Shown: positions 1-9,402, counted from the stretch's first letter. The stretch: DNA of 64,000 bases from Lachnospiraceae bacterium (GCA_016288005.1 JAEEXY010000004.1:1-64000); one strand, 5' to 3'. Made by a program: numbers and translations. Notes: a model not told the origin generated them from the letters alone.

Positions 1-1
1 G

Positions 2-1087
2 ATGGCATTATTAGCATATAAATGCCCTGCATGTGCCGGTAAGCTCGAATTCAACGCCAACGCCGGCAAGGTTAAGTGCCCCTTCTGCGACAGCGAGTTC
101 GACATGGCCATGTTCGAGCAGCTCGACGCGGCGCTTGACAGCCAGGTAGAGGAGAACCTTACCTGGCAGACCGCCTCTACGGATACATGGTCCGATTCTG
201 ACAACGCAGGTATGGCTGTTTACAGCTGTCAGTCCTGCGGAGCGCAGATCGTGACCGACGAAACCACAGCGGCTTCGAAGTGCCCTTACTGCGACAATCC
301 GATCGTTATGATGGGCAATTTAAAGGGTGACCTGAAGCCTGACCTCATCATTCCGTTCAAACTCGACAAAAAGGCGGCTAAGGCAGAATATACAAAGCAT
401 CTTTCGGGCAAAAAGCTGCTTCCTTCGGTATTTTCGAACCAGAACCATATCGACGAGATCAAGGGCGTATATGTTCCCTACTGGATCTTCGATTCAAAGG
501 CGGAGGCCAGCATGCAGTATGACTGCACGACGGTCAACAGCTTTAACGTAGGCGAGTGGAGAGTTACCGAAACCCAGCATTATAAGGCTTTCAGGAGCGG
601 TTCGCTCGAGTTCGAGAATATCCCTGTAGATGCTTCCAAAAAGATAGAAGACTCCCTGACAGAGTCTCTCGAGCCTTTCGATCTGTCACAGGCTGTTCCT
701 TTCCAGACCGCATATATGGCAGGCTACATGGCTGACCGCTACGATGTGACCGCTGAGGATGATGCCGAGCGCGTCAACGCCAGGGTTAAGACTTCGACCG
801 AGAGGACATTTGCCGATTCGGTTGCGGGCTACAGCTCGGTTGCCGTTACCGACAGCAACATTAATCTTAAGAACGGTACCGCAAAATATGCGCTGCTGCC
901 CGTATGGATTATGAACACGACATGGAAGGGCAACAACTACATTTTTGCGATGAACGGCCAGACCGGCAAGTTCGTCGGAGATCTTCCGTGTGACGAGAGC
1001 TTGAAGAAAAAGATAACGTGGGGAACTGCTGCGATCGCAGCCATTGCCACATTTGCAGTCGGATTTTTGATCCATTTATTCACCTGA
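2..1087 (+). CDS. Double zinc-ribbon protein with C-terminal membrane anchor
   Basis: 361-residue protein with two zinc ribbons: cysteine pairs C8/C11 with C26/C29 and C76/C79 with C94/C97. A long soluble domain follows, then one hydrophobic helix at about residues 338-359. It resembles the TFIIB-type zinc-ribbon proteins of Clostridia, whose biochemical role I do not know. The gene ends 16 bases before the TPM-domain gene, so the two are probably co-transcribed. The ATG is at base 2, so no ribosome-binding site is visible and a start further upstream cannot be excluded, but the N-terminus begins just before the first CxxC, as expected for the family. Confidence 0.75.
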   Translation: MALLAYKCPACAGKLEFNANAGKVKCPFCDSEFDMAMFEQLDAALDSQVEENLTWQTASTDTWSDSDNAGMAVYSCQSCGAQIVTDETTAASKCPYCDNPIVMMGNLKGDLKPDLIIPFKLDKKAAKAEYTKHLSGKKLLPSVFSNQNHIDEIKGVYVPYWIFDSKAEASMQYDCTTVNSFNVGEWRVTETQHYKAFRSGSLEFENIPVDASKKIEDSLTESLEPFDLSQAVPFQTAYMAGYMADRYDVTAEDDAERVNARVKTSTERTFADSVAGYSSVAVTDSNINLKNGTAKYALLPVWIMNTTWKGNNYIFAMNGQTGKFVGDLPCDESLKKKITWGTAAIAAIATFAVGFLIHLFT

Positions 1088-1103
1088 TAAGGAGAAGAAG
1101 ACT

Positions 1104-1889
1104 ATGAAAAAAAGAGCATTAACACTGATCATGATGCTGCTTCTGGTCGCCTTCTCAACGGTGACTGTATTTGCAGCAACAACAAGTACCAAAAAGATTA
1201 TAGACAATGACGGACTGTTATCCTCATCAGAGGCAGGCGCGTTAGAGAGCAAACTGAAACAGCTCAGCAACGGGATCGATATGGATGTTGCGGTAGTTAC
1301 CGTCAGCGAGATCCCTGATAATTATTCGCAGTTCGGTGATTCCGCAGCCAGAAGGTATGCGCATGATGTCTATGAGGCGCAGGGATACTCAGAGGACGGC
1401 GGCATCATGCTCCTGATCTGCAAAGCAACGGGAGATGCTGCTTTCTCAACGATGGGAAAGGGCATCGAAGTATTTACCGACAGCGCACAGAACAGTATCA
1501 TGAGCGCTATGCGTTCAGACCTTTCCGCAGGAAATTTTGCATCGGCATTCGATAAGTATACCGACAAAGTTAATGCCGTATATAATGATTATGCGGAGAA
1601 CAACGGAGAAAAGCCTTTCAGATTCGGACTCTGGGGCGGTATTTCCGCCGCGATCGGTGCCTTGGTCGGAGCTATCCGGTCCGGAAGCTTAAAGTCTCAG
1701 CTCAGGAGTGTATACAAAAAGGACGAGGCGCAGCAATATATCAAGAGCGGCAGCTTCAAACTGAACAAGAAAATCGATATTGAGACCTACAAAGAAGTAC
1801 ATCGCGAGAAAATACAGAAGCAGCCTGCTTCGACGACTGAAGCCTCGTCATCGGGAAAGACGCACGGAGGAACGAGTCATAAATTCTGA
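1104..1889 (+). CDS. Secreted or membrane TPM-domain protein
   Basis: 261 residues. A signal peptide or N-terminal anchor (about 1-24, ending near VFAA) is followed by a TPM domain (about 30-150; YgcG/Psb32/MOLO-1 superfamily) with the typical start of an unfolded 'dgllt'-like segment and an alpha/beta core. A glycine/alanine-rich hydrophobic stretch (about 173-190) and a basic Ser/Thr-rich tail ending in THGGTSHKF follow. TPM proteins are extracytoplasmic, and some bind metal or act as phosphatases; the function here is unknown. A GGAG site precedes the ATG. It lies directly behind the zinc-ribbon gene and ends at a convergent terminator. Confidence 0.75.
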   Translation: MKKRALTLIMMLLLVAFSTVTVFAATTSTKKIIDNDGLLSSSEAGALESKLKQLSNGIDMDVAVVTVSEIPDNYSQFGDSAARRYAHDVYEAQGYSEDGGIMLLICKATGDAAFSTMGKGIEVFTDSAQNSIMSAMRSDLSAGNFASAFDKYTDKVNAVYNDYAENNGEKPFRFGLWGGISAAIGALVGAIRSGSLKSQLRSVYKKDEAQQYIKSGSFKLNKKIDIETYKEVHREKIQKQPASTTEASSSGKTHGGTSHKF

Positions 1890-1902
1890 TTATTACTACG
1901 GC

Positions 1903-1929
1903 AAAGGCCGGACGAAAGTCCGGCCTTTT
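1903..1929. terminator. Bidirectional intrinsic terminator
   Basis: Perfect 11-bp stem (1903-1913 with 1918-1928) closed by a GAAA tetraloop, with A-tract on the left and T-tract on the right. It lies between two convergent genes and can terminate both. Confidence 0.85.
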
Positions 1930-1939
1930 GTGTACCTGA

Positions 1940-2581
1940 TTAATTCTCGTCTTTTCTCAATAAATGTCCGACAAGATCGACAGCGCTTCCGAGCGCGGGA
2001 ATCATGATAAGTGTTACGATACCCACACCGCCGCCGGTCACGAATCCGATCAGGGTGGCGGCACCGTCGTATGCGATACGTACCGCTCTGAAGGGGACTT
2101 TGCTTCCCTTGTCGGCAAAGAGTTTTTTATGGATGAGGATGCTGAGCGCATCGTAGGGCGCGGTACCCAGACCGCTGTTCATGTAGATGGCGGCGGCGAA
2201 CACAAAGCAGATCAGTGCGATCAGCATTACGGCGATCCTGGCGCCGAGGCCTTCAAAGGCAGTGAGACCGAACGCCTTGAGCATGATCCAGCTCGTCAGA
2301 TCGGCGGAATAGCCTACGAGTATCATGTTTCCAAAGCTCCCGAGTCCGAGCAGGCTTCTGTCAATAAAGAAAACCGCGATGAAGACGATGATATTTACAA
2401 TCATCTGGTAGACTCCGAACGGAAGCCCAACCAGCGCAGACATACCGTAATTCATCGTAGAGCAGGGATCGGGACCGAAGGCAGTCATTTTCAATAACGC
2501 AACACATATACCCATGATGATCACAGCGGCGATCATCAAGGGTGCTTTTTTTAATTTATCTTTTGAAAACCATTCTTTCAT
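1940..2581 (-). CDS. YczE/YitT-like integral membrane protein
   Basis: 213 residues, five or so transmembrane segments, with the GxDP...G near the first loop and the NSGLGTAPYDALS motif that marks the YczE/YyaS/YitT group of multi-pass membrane proteins. The role of this family is not established. A longer reading frame begins 14 codons upstream (2623), but the ATG at 2581 is preceded by an AGAAAGAAG site and gives the usual N-terminus (MKEWFSKDKLKK followed by the first membrane segment). Convergent with the TPM gene and divergent from the phosphoesterase. Confidence 0.75.
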   Translation of the reverse strand: MKEWFSKDKLKKAPLMIAAVIIMGICVALLKMTAFGPDPCSTMNYGMSALVGLPFGVYQMIVNIIVFIAVFFIDRSLLGLGSFGNMILVGYSADLTSWIMLKAFGLTAFEGLGARIAVMLIALICFVFAAAIYMNSGLGTAPYDALSILIHKKLFADKGSKVPFRAVRIAYDGAATLIGFVTGGGVGIVTLIMIPALGSAVDLVGHLLRKDEN

Positions 2582-2710
2582 GAGTTTCTTCTTTCTTTTG
2601 CAATGATGCAGATTCCCAGACAATATATAGGTTTTATACTATTTTGGGAATTTTGTCTATCGGTAGAATTAACAAAGAGAGAAAATATTCTGCGTGTTCT
2701 GCGGAATTAT

Positions 2711-2739
2711 TCGACAAGAAGCGGTTCTGAGGGTATACT
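2711..2739 (+). promoter_or_regulatory. Promoter for the metallophosphoesterase gene
   Basis: TCGACA (2711-2716), 17-base spacer, TATACT (2734-2739), 54 bases before the start codon. Confidence 0.6.
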
Positions 2740-2792
2740 GTTGATTGGAAGATAGGGCTGGGGTATTTCTTTCACAGAGAAGGGAGAAGGAC

Positions 2793-3272
2793 ATGAAAAT
2801 ACTGGTTGTCAGCGATACGCACGGCGATCTGTTCAATCTGCGCGAAGCTATGCGGATCGAAGCTCCTTTTGACATGCTGATACATCTCGGCGATATCTGC
2901 CACGACGAAGAGGAAATAAGGGAGCTGGCGGGACCGGCATGTACAGTGGCAATGGTCCGCGGAAACTGCGACTATTTCTGCAGAGAGCCCGATACCAGGG
3001 ATTTTACTCTGGGCAATCATAAGGTTCATATGGAGCACGGACATTTCCTGCCCGCGAGTACCGCGTCGATCTCGTACAGGGCGCAGGAACTCGGAGCGGA
3101 CATCATGCTCTCGGGACATACGCACAAGCCGTTTCTTACGGAATGCGGCGGCGTGACCATAGCAAATCCGGGCAGTTTATCAAAGCCCCGCCAGTCCGAC
3201 GGACGTCCGTCGTATATGGTCATGGAGGTCGACAGGGACGGCGAGATAAAGTTTATGCTAAGATTTATTTGA
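2793..3272 (+). CDS. YfcE/MJ0936-type metallophosphoesterase
   Basis: 159-residue calcineurin-like phosphoesterase. All metal-binding motifs are present: SDTHGD near the N-terminus, HLGDICH, RGNCD, HGHF, SGHTH and the family's NPGS near the C-terminus. These small cytoplasmic enzymes hydrolyse phosphodiesters with two divalent metals; the natural substrate is unclear. The start at 2793 has a strong GGGAGAAGG site; the frame is open from 2745 but lacks a site there. The promoter for the polyamine operon overlaps its stop codon. Confidence 0.85.
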   Translation: MKILVVSDTHGDLFNLREAMRIEAPFDMLIHLGDICHDEEEIRELAGPACTVAMVRGNCDYFCREPDTRDFTLGNHKVHMEHGHFLPASTASISYRAQELGADIMLSGHTHKPFLTECGGVTIANPGSLSKPRQSDGRPSYMVMEVDRDGEIKFMLRFI

Positions 3273-3298
3273 CATCGACAGGCATGAGATATTATAGT
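3269..3298 (+). promoter_or_regulatory. Probable promoter of the polyamine operon
   Basis: TTGACA (3269-3274), 18-base spacer, TATAGT (3293-3298). The -35 box overlaps the stop codon of the preceding gene; the speA start is 43 bases downstream. Confidence 0.6.
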
Positions 3299-3341
3299 TG
3301 CTTGTTAGAAGAAATCTGTATACATGTTAACGAGGAAGAAA

Positions 3342-4790
3342 ATGGATATTAACAAGCAAAGATCCGCTCCCGTCTATGAGGCGCTGGAGCGGTTTCGTAA
3401 GCAAAGGGTAGTGCCCTTTGATGTGCCGGGTCACAAGAGAGGCAGAGGCAATCCCGAACTGGTAACACTGCTCGGCGAAAAATGCGTCGGACTGGACGTC
3501 AATTCGATGAAGCCGCTGGACAATCTGTGTCATCCGGTTTCTGTTATTTATGACGCCGAGGCGCTCGCTGCAGAGGCTTTCGGTGCCGCGCACGCATATT
3601 TTATGGTAGGCGGCACGACTTCCGCGGTACAGAGCATGGTGCTGACCGCATGCAAGGCGGGAGACGAGATCATCCTTCCGCGAAATGTGCACAGAAGCGT
3701 GATCAACGCGCTGGTACTGTGCGGCGCGGAGCCGGTTTATGTGAATCCGCAGGTGGACAATCATATCGGGATCGCGCTCGGGATGGATATCGATAAAGTC
3801 AAAGAGGCTATCGAGACTCATCCGAAAGCAAAGGCGATACTGGTAAACAATCCGACCTATTACGGCATCTGTTCGGATATCTGCACGATCACGAAGCTGG
3901 CGCATGAGCATGGTCTGATGGTGCTCGCGGACGAGGCACACGGAACGCATCTGTATTTTAATGAGAATCTGCCGACGGCGGCTATGGCGGCCGGAGCGGA
4001 TATGGCCGCTGTCAGCATGCATAAGTCGGGAGGCAGCCTGACCCAGAGCTCGCTGCTGCTTCTAGGACCGAATGTAAACACGCGCTATGTCGAACAGATC
4101 ATAAATCTTACGCAGACCACGAGTGCGAGCTATCTGCTGCTCTCGAGCCTCGATATCTCCAGACGAAACCTGGCTCTTCGCGGACGCGAATCGTTCGAAA
4201 AGGTAAAGGATATGGCCGAGTACGCCAGAGGCGAGATCAACTCTATAGGCGGATACTATGCCTACGGCAAGGAGCTGGTTAACGGCGGGAGCATATTTGA
4301 TTACGATGTGACGAAGCTGTCCGTATATACCCGCGACATAGGACTTACGGGCATCGAGGTATACGATTTGTTGCGCGACGAGTACGACATACAGATAGAG
4401 TTCGGTGATATCGGCAACATACTCGCGTATATCTCGATAGGCGACAGGATACAGGATATCGAGCGTCTGGTCGGAGCCCTGGAGGATATCAAGCGCCTGT
4501 ATTCAAAGACGCCTACAAAGCAGCACAACGCCGAATATATCGCGCCCATCGTCGCGGCGACTCCGCAGAAGGCATTTTATGCCGAAAAGGAGCTGATCCC
4601 GATCAGGGAGACGGCAGGCAGGATCTGCGGCGAGTTCGTGATGTGCTATCCGCCCGGGATCCCGATACTGGCGCCCGGCGAGATGATCACGAAGGAGATC
4701 ATCGATTATACTCTCTACGCGATGGAGAAAGGATGCTCCATGCAGGGCCCCGAAGACGGCAGTCTGGAACGACTGAATGTGCTGAAATAG
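3342..4790 (+). CDS. speA: Arginine decarboxylase (Orn/Lys/Arg decarboxylase family, short form)
   Basis: 482-residue fold-type I PLP decarboxylase of the Bacillus SpeA/YaaO size class. The N-terminal VPGHKRG, the ADEAHGTHL aspartate/histidine motif and the SMHKSGGSLTQ motif are clear; K228 is the predicted Schiff-base lysine. The enzyme converts arginine to agmatine and CO2. This substrate is inferred from the neighbouring agmatine-using genes aguA and aguB; lysine or ornithine activity cannot be excluded from sequence. A start at 3342 has GAGGAAG six bases upstream and is preferred over the ATG at 3324. First gene of a six-gene polyamine cluster. Confidence 0.88.
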   Translation: MDINKQRSAPVYEALERFRKQRVVPFDVPGHKRGRGNPELVTLLGEKCVGLDVNSMKPLDNLCHPVSVIYDAEALAAEAFGAAHAYFMVGGTTSAVQSMVLTACKAGDEIILPRNVHRSVINALVLCGAEPVYVNPQVDNHIGIALGMDIDKVKEAIETHPKAKAILVNNPTYYGICSDICTITKLAHEHGLMVLADEAHGTHLYFNENLPTAAMAAGADMAAVSMHKSGGSLTQSSLLLLGPNVNTRYVEQIINLTQTTSASYLLLSSLDISRRNLALRGRESFEKVKDMAEYARGEINSIGGYYAYGKELVNGGSIFDYDVTKLSVYTRDIGLTGIEVYDLLRDEYDIQIEFGDIGNILAYISIGDRIQDIERLVGALEDIKRLYSKTPTKQHNAEYIAPIVAATPQKAFYAEKELIPIRETAGRICGEFVMCYPPGIPILAPGEMITKEIIDYTLYAMEKGCSMQGPEDGSLERLNVLK

Positions 4791-4810
4791 TTACATGTGT
4801 TTTGTCCAGA

Positions 4811-4836
4811 CTGTGAATAGTAACTGTGAATAGTAA
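4811..4836. repeat. Perfect tandem duplication of 13 bp
   Basis: CTGTGAATAGTAA occurs twice without a gap (4811-4823, 4824-4836) in the short speA-speE spacer. No function is evident. Confidence 0.7.
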
Positions 4837-4862
4837 CAGGAATAATAGAAAGTGAGTCAGTG

Positions 4863-5732
4863 ATGGAATTCTGGTTTTCGGAAATGCATACAAATAACGT
4901 CAAGATGTCCGTGCGCGTCGAAAAACAGCTGTTTTCGGGCATCAGCGACTTTCAGAGGATAGATGTTTTTGAATCGCAGGAGTTCGGCAGATTCCTGACC
5001 TCCGACGGCAGCGTGATATTCTCGGAGAAGGACGAGTTCACCTATGACGAGATGGTCGTGCATGTACCCATGGCGGTGCATCCGAATGTTAAAAAGGTGC
5101 TGGTCATCGGAGGCGGCGACGGAGGAGTGGCCAGAGAGCTCGGGCATTATGACGAGATAGAGGAGATAGATGTGGTCGAGCCTGACGAGATGTTTGTCAA
5201 TGTCTGTCGTGAGTTCTTTCCGGACAATGCCTGCGGTCTCGACGATCCGCGCGTAAGGCTGCATAACCGTGACGGACTGCGGTTTTTGAGAGGCAAGTCG
5301 GACGAGTACGATCTCATCATCAATGATTCTACCGACCCGCTCGGACATACCGCGGGACTGTTTACAAAGGAGTTTTACGGCTCCTGCTACAAGGCCCTCA
5401 AAGAGGACGGGATCATGGTCTATCAGCACGGCAGCCCGTTCTTTGACGAGGATGAGGACAACTGCCGCGCGATGCACAAAAAGGCATATAAGAGCTTTCC
5501 GATCAGCCGTGTGTATCAGGCGCATATCCCCACATGTCCTTCGGGCTACTGGCTGTTCGGTTTCGCGAGCAAAAAGTATCATCCGCTGAAGGACCTTAAC
5601 TCAAAGCGCTGGAACGACCGGAATATCAAGACATGGTACTATACGACCAATCTTCACCGTGGGGCATTTATGCTCCCGAAATACGTGGAGGATCTGCTCG
5701 AGGAAGAAGAGGGAAGCAGACAGAAGGCATGA
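4863..5732 (+). CDS. speE: Spermidine synthase (aminopropyltransferase) SpeE
   Basis: 289 residues. The N-terminal beta domain is followed by a Rossmann methyltransferase-like fold with GGGDGG (cofactor loop), VEPDE, and the NDSTDP aspartates that hold the diamine amine. Family members transfer aminopropyl from decarboxylated S-adenosylmethionine to putrescine. No speD (SAM decarboxylase) is in the window, although the adjacent genes make spermidine by another route, so the donor or product could differ. ATG at 4863 is used; an in-frame GTG lies one codon earlier. The ribosome-binding site is weak (GAAAGTGAG), suggesting it may depend on the speA transcript. Confidence 0.88.
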   Translation: MEFWFSEMHTNNVKMSVRVEKQLFSGISDFQRIDVFESQEFGRFLTSDGSVIFSEKDEFTYDEMVVHVPMAVHPNVKKVLVIGGGDGGVARELGHYDEIEEIDVVEPDEMFVNVCREFFPDNACGLDDPRVRLHNRDGLRFLRGKSDEYDLIINDSTDPLGHTAGLFTKEFYGSCYKALKEDGIMVYQHGSPFFDEDEDNCRAMHKKAYKSFPISRVYQAHIPTCPSGYWLFGFASKKYHPLKDLNSKRWNDRNIKTWYYTTNLHRGAFMLPKYVEDLLEEEEGSRQKA

Positions 5733-5782
5733 ATCTAAGCAGGCACTGACCTGAACCAATAACAATAAGGAGGACGATCATT

Positions 5783-7036
5783 ATGAAACTGATGGTTATC
5801 GGATGCGGCGGAGTAGCGACCGTTGCTATTTACAAATGCTGTGAGAATCCGCTCTTTACGGAGATACTGCTGGCCAGCAGGACCGTGTCCAAATGCGACG
5901 CCCTGGCAGCTAAATTAAAGGATAAGACCAAGGCTGTTATCACGACAGCAACGGTGGACGCCGATTCAAAGGAGTCTCTGGGCAAGCTCATGAAGGAGTT
6001 CAAGCCTCATACAGTGCTCAATGTCGCTCTGCCGTACCAGGACCTGACGATCATGGACGCATGCCTTGAGGCAGGGGCAAACTACGTTGATACCGCCAAT
6101 TACGAGGCTGAGGACACAGAAGACCCCGAATGGAGAGCGATCTACGAGAAGCGCTGCAAAGAGAAAGGCTTTACCGCCTATTTCGATTACAGCTGGCAGT
6201 GGGCATATGATGAGAAATTCAAGGCGGCCGGTCTTACCGCGCTGCTTGGAACCGGCTTTGATCCCGGAGTTACGCAGGTTTATTCGGCTTATGCCTTAAA
6301 GCATTATTTCGACGAGATCCATTACATCGACATACTTGACTGCAACGGCGGAGACCACGGTTATCCCTTTGCCACCAATTTCAATCCCGAGATCAATCTG
6401 CGCGAGGTATCCGCGAACGGATCTTACTGGGAGGACGGCCACTGGGTAGAGACCAAACCCATGGAGATCAAGCGCGTATACAACTTCGACCAGGTGGGCG
6501 AGAAGGATATGTATCTGCTCCACCACGAGGAGATCGAGTCGCTGGCCAAGAACATCCCCGGCATCAAGAGGATCAGATTCTTTATGACTTTCGGACAGAG
6601 CTATCTGACACATATGAACTGCCTGCAGAATGTCGGCATGCTCCGCACCGATCCCGTGGAGTTCGAAGGACATGAGATCATCCCGATCAAGTTCTTAAAG
6701 GCCCTGCTTCCCGATCCCGCGTCACTCGGCCCGAGGACCGTGGGCAAGACGAACATCGGCTGCATCTTTACCGGCGTAAAGGACGGCAAAGAGAAGACCA
6801 TATATATCTACAATGTCTGCGACCACCAGGAGGCATACAAGGAGACCGGAGCGCAGGCTATCAGCTATACAACGGGCGTTCCCGCGATGATCGGTACCGC
6901 GATGGTAGCTTCGGGTACTTGGAGCAGACCCGGCGTGTTCAATGTCGAAGAGTTCGATCCCGATCCTTACATGGAAGCGCTGAACAAATACGGACTGCCC
7001 TGGCAGGTTGACGAGAACCCGAAGACTGTGGAGTGA
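5783..7036 (+). CDS. Carboxynorspermidine/carboxyspermidine dehydrogenase (saccharopine dehydrogenase family)
   Basis: 417 residues. N-terminal Rossmann motif GCGGVA, then a saccharopine-reductase-like catalytic domain with the FDPGVTQVY segment and DCNGGDHG, as in carboxynorspermidine synthases. It condenses a diamine with aspartate beta-semialdehyde and reduces the imine with NADPH, giving carboxyspermidine from putrescine. The next gene is the matching decarboxylase, which makes this assignment much firmer than homology to saccharopine dehydrogenase alone. AAGGAGGA precedes the ATG. Confidence 0.88.
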   Translation: MKLMVIGCGGVATVAIYKCCENPLFTEILLASRTVSKCDALAAKLKDKTKAVITTATVDADSKESLGKLMKEFKPHTVLNVALPYQDLTIMDACLEAGANYVDTANYEAEDTEDPEWRAIYEKRCKEKGFTAYFDYSWQWAYDEKFKAAGLTALLGTGFDPGVTQVYSAYALKHYFDEIHYIDILDCNGGDHGYPFATNFNPEINLREVSANGSYWEDGHWVETKPMEIKRVYNFDQVGEKDMYLLHHEEIESLAKNIPGIKRIRFFMTFGQSYLTHMNCLQNVGMLRTDPVEFEGHEIIPIKFLKALLPDPASLGPRTVGKTNIGCIFTGVKDGKEKTIYIYNVCDHQEAYKETGAQAISYTTGVPAMIGTAMVASGTWSRPGVFNVEEFDPDPYMEALNKYGLPWQVDENPKTVE

Positions 7037-7098
7037 TGAAGACACAGCGTCTGTATCGGGAACGGTACGGACACAGGTGTTTATGAGCTGATGAATTA

Positions 7099-8238
7099 AT
7101 GGAACTGCGAAAAGACATATTTAAGGAGCTGTCTACGCCCTGCTATGTGGCAGACGAGGCAGCTCTCGTCAAAAATCTTGAGATATTGAAGGATGTTAAG
7201 GAAAAAGCCGGCTGCAGGATACTTCTGGCTCAAAAGGCTTTTTCGATGTTCTCGCTGTATCCCCTGATAGAGAAATATCTGGACGGAACTACGGCGAGCG
7301 GCCTGTATGAGGCGAGGCTTGGACGCGAGGAGTTTAATGGCGAGGTGCATGTTTACTCGCCCGCGTATACAGAGAGTGAGATGGCTGAGCTGTCTCGCAT
7401 CGCCGATCATGTCGTGTTTAATTCGACAGCGCAGGTCAGGAAATACGCGGGGGCGTTTGCGGGCACACATGTTAGTCTCGGACTGCGTGTGAATCCCGAA
7501 TGCTCGACGCAGGAGACTGCTATTTACGATCCCTGCGCGCCCGGATCGAGACTGGGCGTTACTGCTGCGAATTTCGATCCGGAAGTACTTGAATACATCG
7601 ACGGACTGCATTTTCACACTCTGTGCGAGCAGAACTCGGATGCTTTTGAGATTACACTTAAGGCTTTTGAAGAAAAGTTCGGAAAGTATCTGGACGGTCT
7701 CAAATGGGTTAATTTCGGCGGCGGACATCATATCACGCGCGCCGATTACGACAGAGAGCGCCTGATCCGCCTGATCCGTGAGTTTAAGGCCCGCCACGGC
7801 GTGGAAGTGTATGTGGAGCCGGGTGAAGCGATAGCGCTCAATGCCGGATGGCTCGTGACCCGTGTCTGCGATATCGTAAAGAACGGCATGGATATAGCGA
7901 TACTCGACGCTTCGGCGGCATGCCATATGCCCGATGTGCTCGAGATGCCTTACAGACCGCCTCTGTTTGCCTCGGGTAAGGCCGGAGAGAAGGCTCATAC
8001 CTACAGACTGGCGTCCCGCACGTGCCTTGCAGGAGACATAATAGGCGATTACAGCTTTGACTGTGAACTGCATGAGGACGACATCCTGTCTTTTGAGGAT
8101 ATGGCCATATATTCGATGGTCAAAAACAATACATTCAACGGGATGCCTCTTCCGGAGATAGGCATACTGCATGCGGACGGCAGGTATGAGACCGTAAAAA
8201 CTTTCGGATATGAGGATTTTAAGGGAAGGCTGTCATGA
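7099..8238 (+). CDS. nspC: Carboxynorspermidine/carboxyspermidine decarboxylase
   Basis: 379-residue fold-type III (alanine-racemase-like) PLP decarboxylase. LLAQKAFS holds the Schiff-base lysine K46; HFHTLCEQ, NFGGGHH and VEPGEA are the family's cofactor and substrate motifs. It removes the carboxyl group from carboxyspermidine to yield spermidine. It follows its partner dehydrogenase and overlaps aguA by four bases (ATGA), so translation is probably coupled. Confidence 0.9.
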   Translation: MELRKDIFKELSTPCYVADEAALVKNLEILKDVKEKAGCRILLAQKAFSMFSLYPLIEKYLDGTTASGLYEARLGREEFNGEVHVYSPAYTESEMAELSRIADHVVFNSTAQVRKYAGAFAGTHVSLGLRVNPECSTQETAIYDPCAPGSRLGVTAANFDPEVLEYIDGLHFHTLCEQNSDAFEITLKAFEEKFGKYLDGLKWVNFGGGHHITRADYDRERLIRLIREFKARHGVEVYVEPGEAIALNAGWLVTRVCDIVKNGMDIAILDASAACHMPDVLEMPYRPPLFASGKAGEKAHTYRLASRTCLAGDIIGDYSFDCELHEDDILSFEDMAIYSMVKNNTFNGMPLPEIGILHADGRYETVKTFGYEDFKGRLS

Positions 8239-9389
8239 TGATCAAAGATACTGCACCGTCACATGACGGATTTTACATGCCTGCGGAATATGAACCGCAT
8301 GAGGCAACGATCATGGTTTTCCCCGAACGCCCGGGTTCATGGCCGCACGGCGCAAAGCCGGCACAGAAGGTATTTGCCCGGATCATCAGGGAAATAGCTG
8401 CCTCGGAGAAGGTCTGCGTGGCGGTAAACGAAAGGACGCGGCAGGCGGCTAAAGAGATGCTTCCCGAGGCGGTTATTGCTGACCAAGAGTTGCTTTCCGG
8501 AGCGGTGAATGAAAACGGCAGAATAGTTCTCATCAATATCCCAACCGACGATGCATGGGCGAGAGACATAGCTCCGACCTTTGTCCGTTCGCGCGACGGC
8601 AGCCGGGTTCGCGGCATAAACTGGCGTTTTAACGCCTGGGGCGGCGAATATGACGGCCTGTATGCCCACTGGGAAAAGGACGACGCCTTCGCTCCCGAGT
8701 TCATGAGAAAGACCGGCTATGAAGGGTATGACGCCGGTGATTTTGTGCTGGAAGGCGGTTCGATCCATTCGAACGGCGCGGGCACGGTCATGACGACCGA
8801 GGCCTGTCTGTTAAGCCCCGGCAGAAATCCGCATCTGTCGAAGACGGAGATAGAGGACAGGCTTAAGGCGTATCTCGGCGCGGAGCGCGTTATATGGCTC
8901 CCGAGAGGCATATATAACGATGAGACAAATGAGCATGTGGACAATGTATGCGCTTTTACAGCTCCCGATGAGGTCGTGCTCGCATGGACGGATGATAAGT
9001 CCGATCCGCAGTACGAGCTGTCCGCGGCGTGTCTGAAGGTGCTCGAAGAAGCAGGTATCAGAGTACATAAGCTGCCGATCCCTAAGGTGCCTGTCACCGT
9101 TTCAGAGGCGGATCTTGAAGGTTATGTCTTCGAAGAGGGTGAGGACGTTCGTGAGACAGGAGAGCGTCTGGCGGCGAGCTATGTGAACTTTTATTTTACG
9201 AACGATGCGGTACTGCTGCCTCAGTTCGGAGGCGAAAATGAGATGAGTGACGCGCGGGCGGTCGCTATCATGAAGGAGCTTTGCCCCGGCAGGCGGATCG
9301 TGCCGATACCCGCACGGGATATAATACTCGGCGGCGGAAATATCCACTGCATAACACAGCAGATACCGGCTGCAAATGTAATTAATTGA
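8235..9389 (+). CDS. aguA: Agmatine deiminase
   Basis: 384 residues, the usual length of AguA. The N-terminal PAEYEPHEATIM and FPERPGSWP, the DDAWARDIAPTF region, NAWGGEYDG, and the C-terminal LGGGNIHCITQQ are all characteristic; C372 is the catalytic nucleophile. The reaction is agmatine plus water to N-carbamoylputrescine and ammonia. Start overlaps the nspC stop; a second ATG one codon later is equally possible given the AAGGGAAGG site. Confidence 0.93.
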   Translation: MMIKDTAPSHDGFYMPAEYEPHEATIMVFPERPGSWPHGAKPAQKVFARIIREIAASEKVCVAVNERTRQAAKEMLPEAVIADQELLSGAVNENGRIVLINIPTDDAWARDIAPTFVRSRDGSRVRGINWRFNAWGGEYDGLYAHWEKDDAFAPEFMRKTGYEGYDAGDFVLEGGSIHSNGAGTVMTTEACLLSPGRNPHLSKTEIEDRLKAYLGAERVIWLPRGIYNDETNEHVDNVCAFTAPDEVVLAWTDDKSDPQYELSAACLKVLEEAGIRVHKLPIPKVPVTVSEADLEGYVFEEGEDVRETGERLAASYVNFYFTNDAVLLPQFGGENEMSDARAVAIMKELCPGRRIVPIPARDIILGGGNIHCITQQIPAANVIN

Positions 9390-9402
9390 ACGGAGAACTG
9401 AT

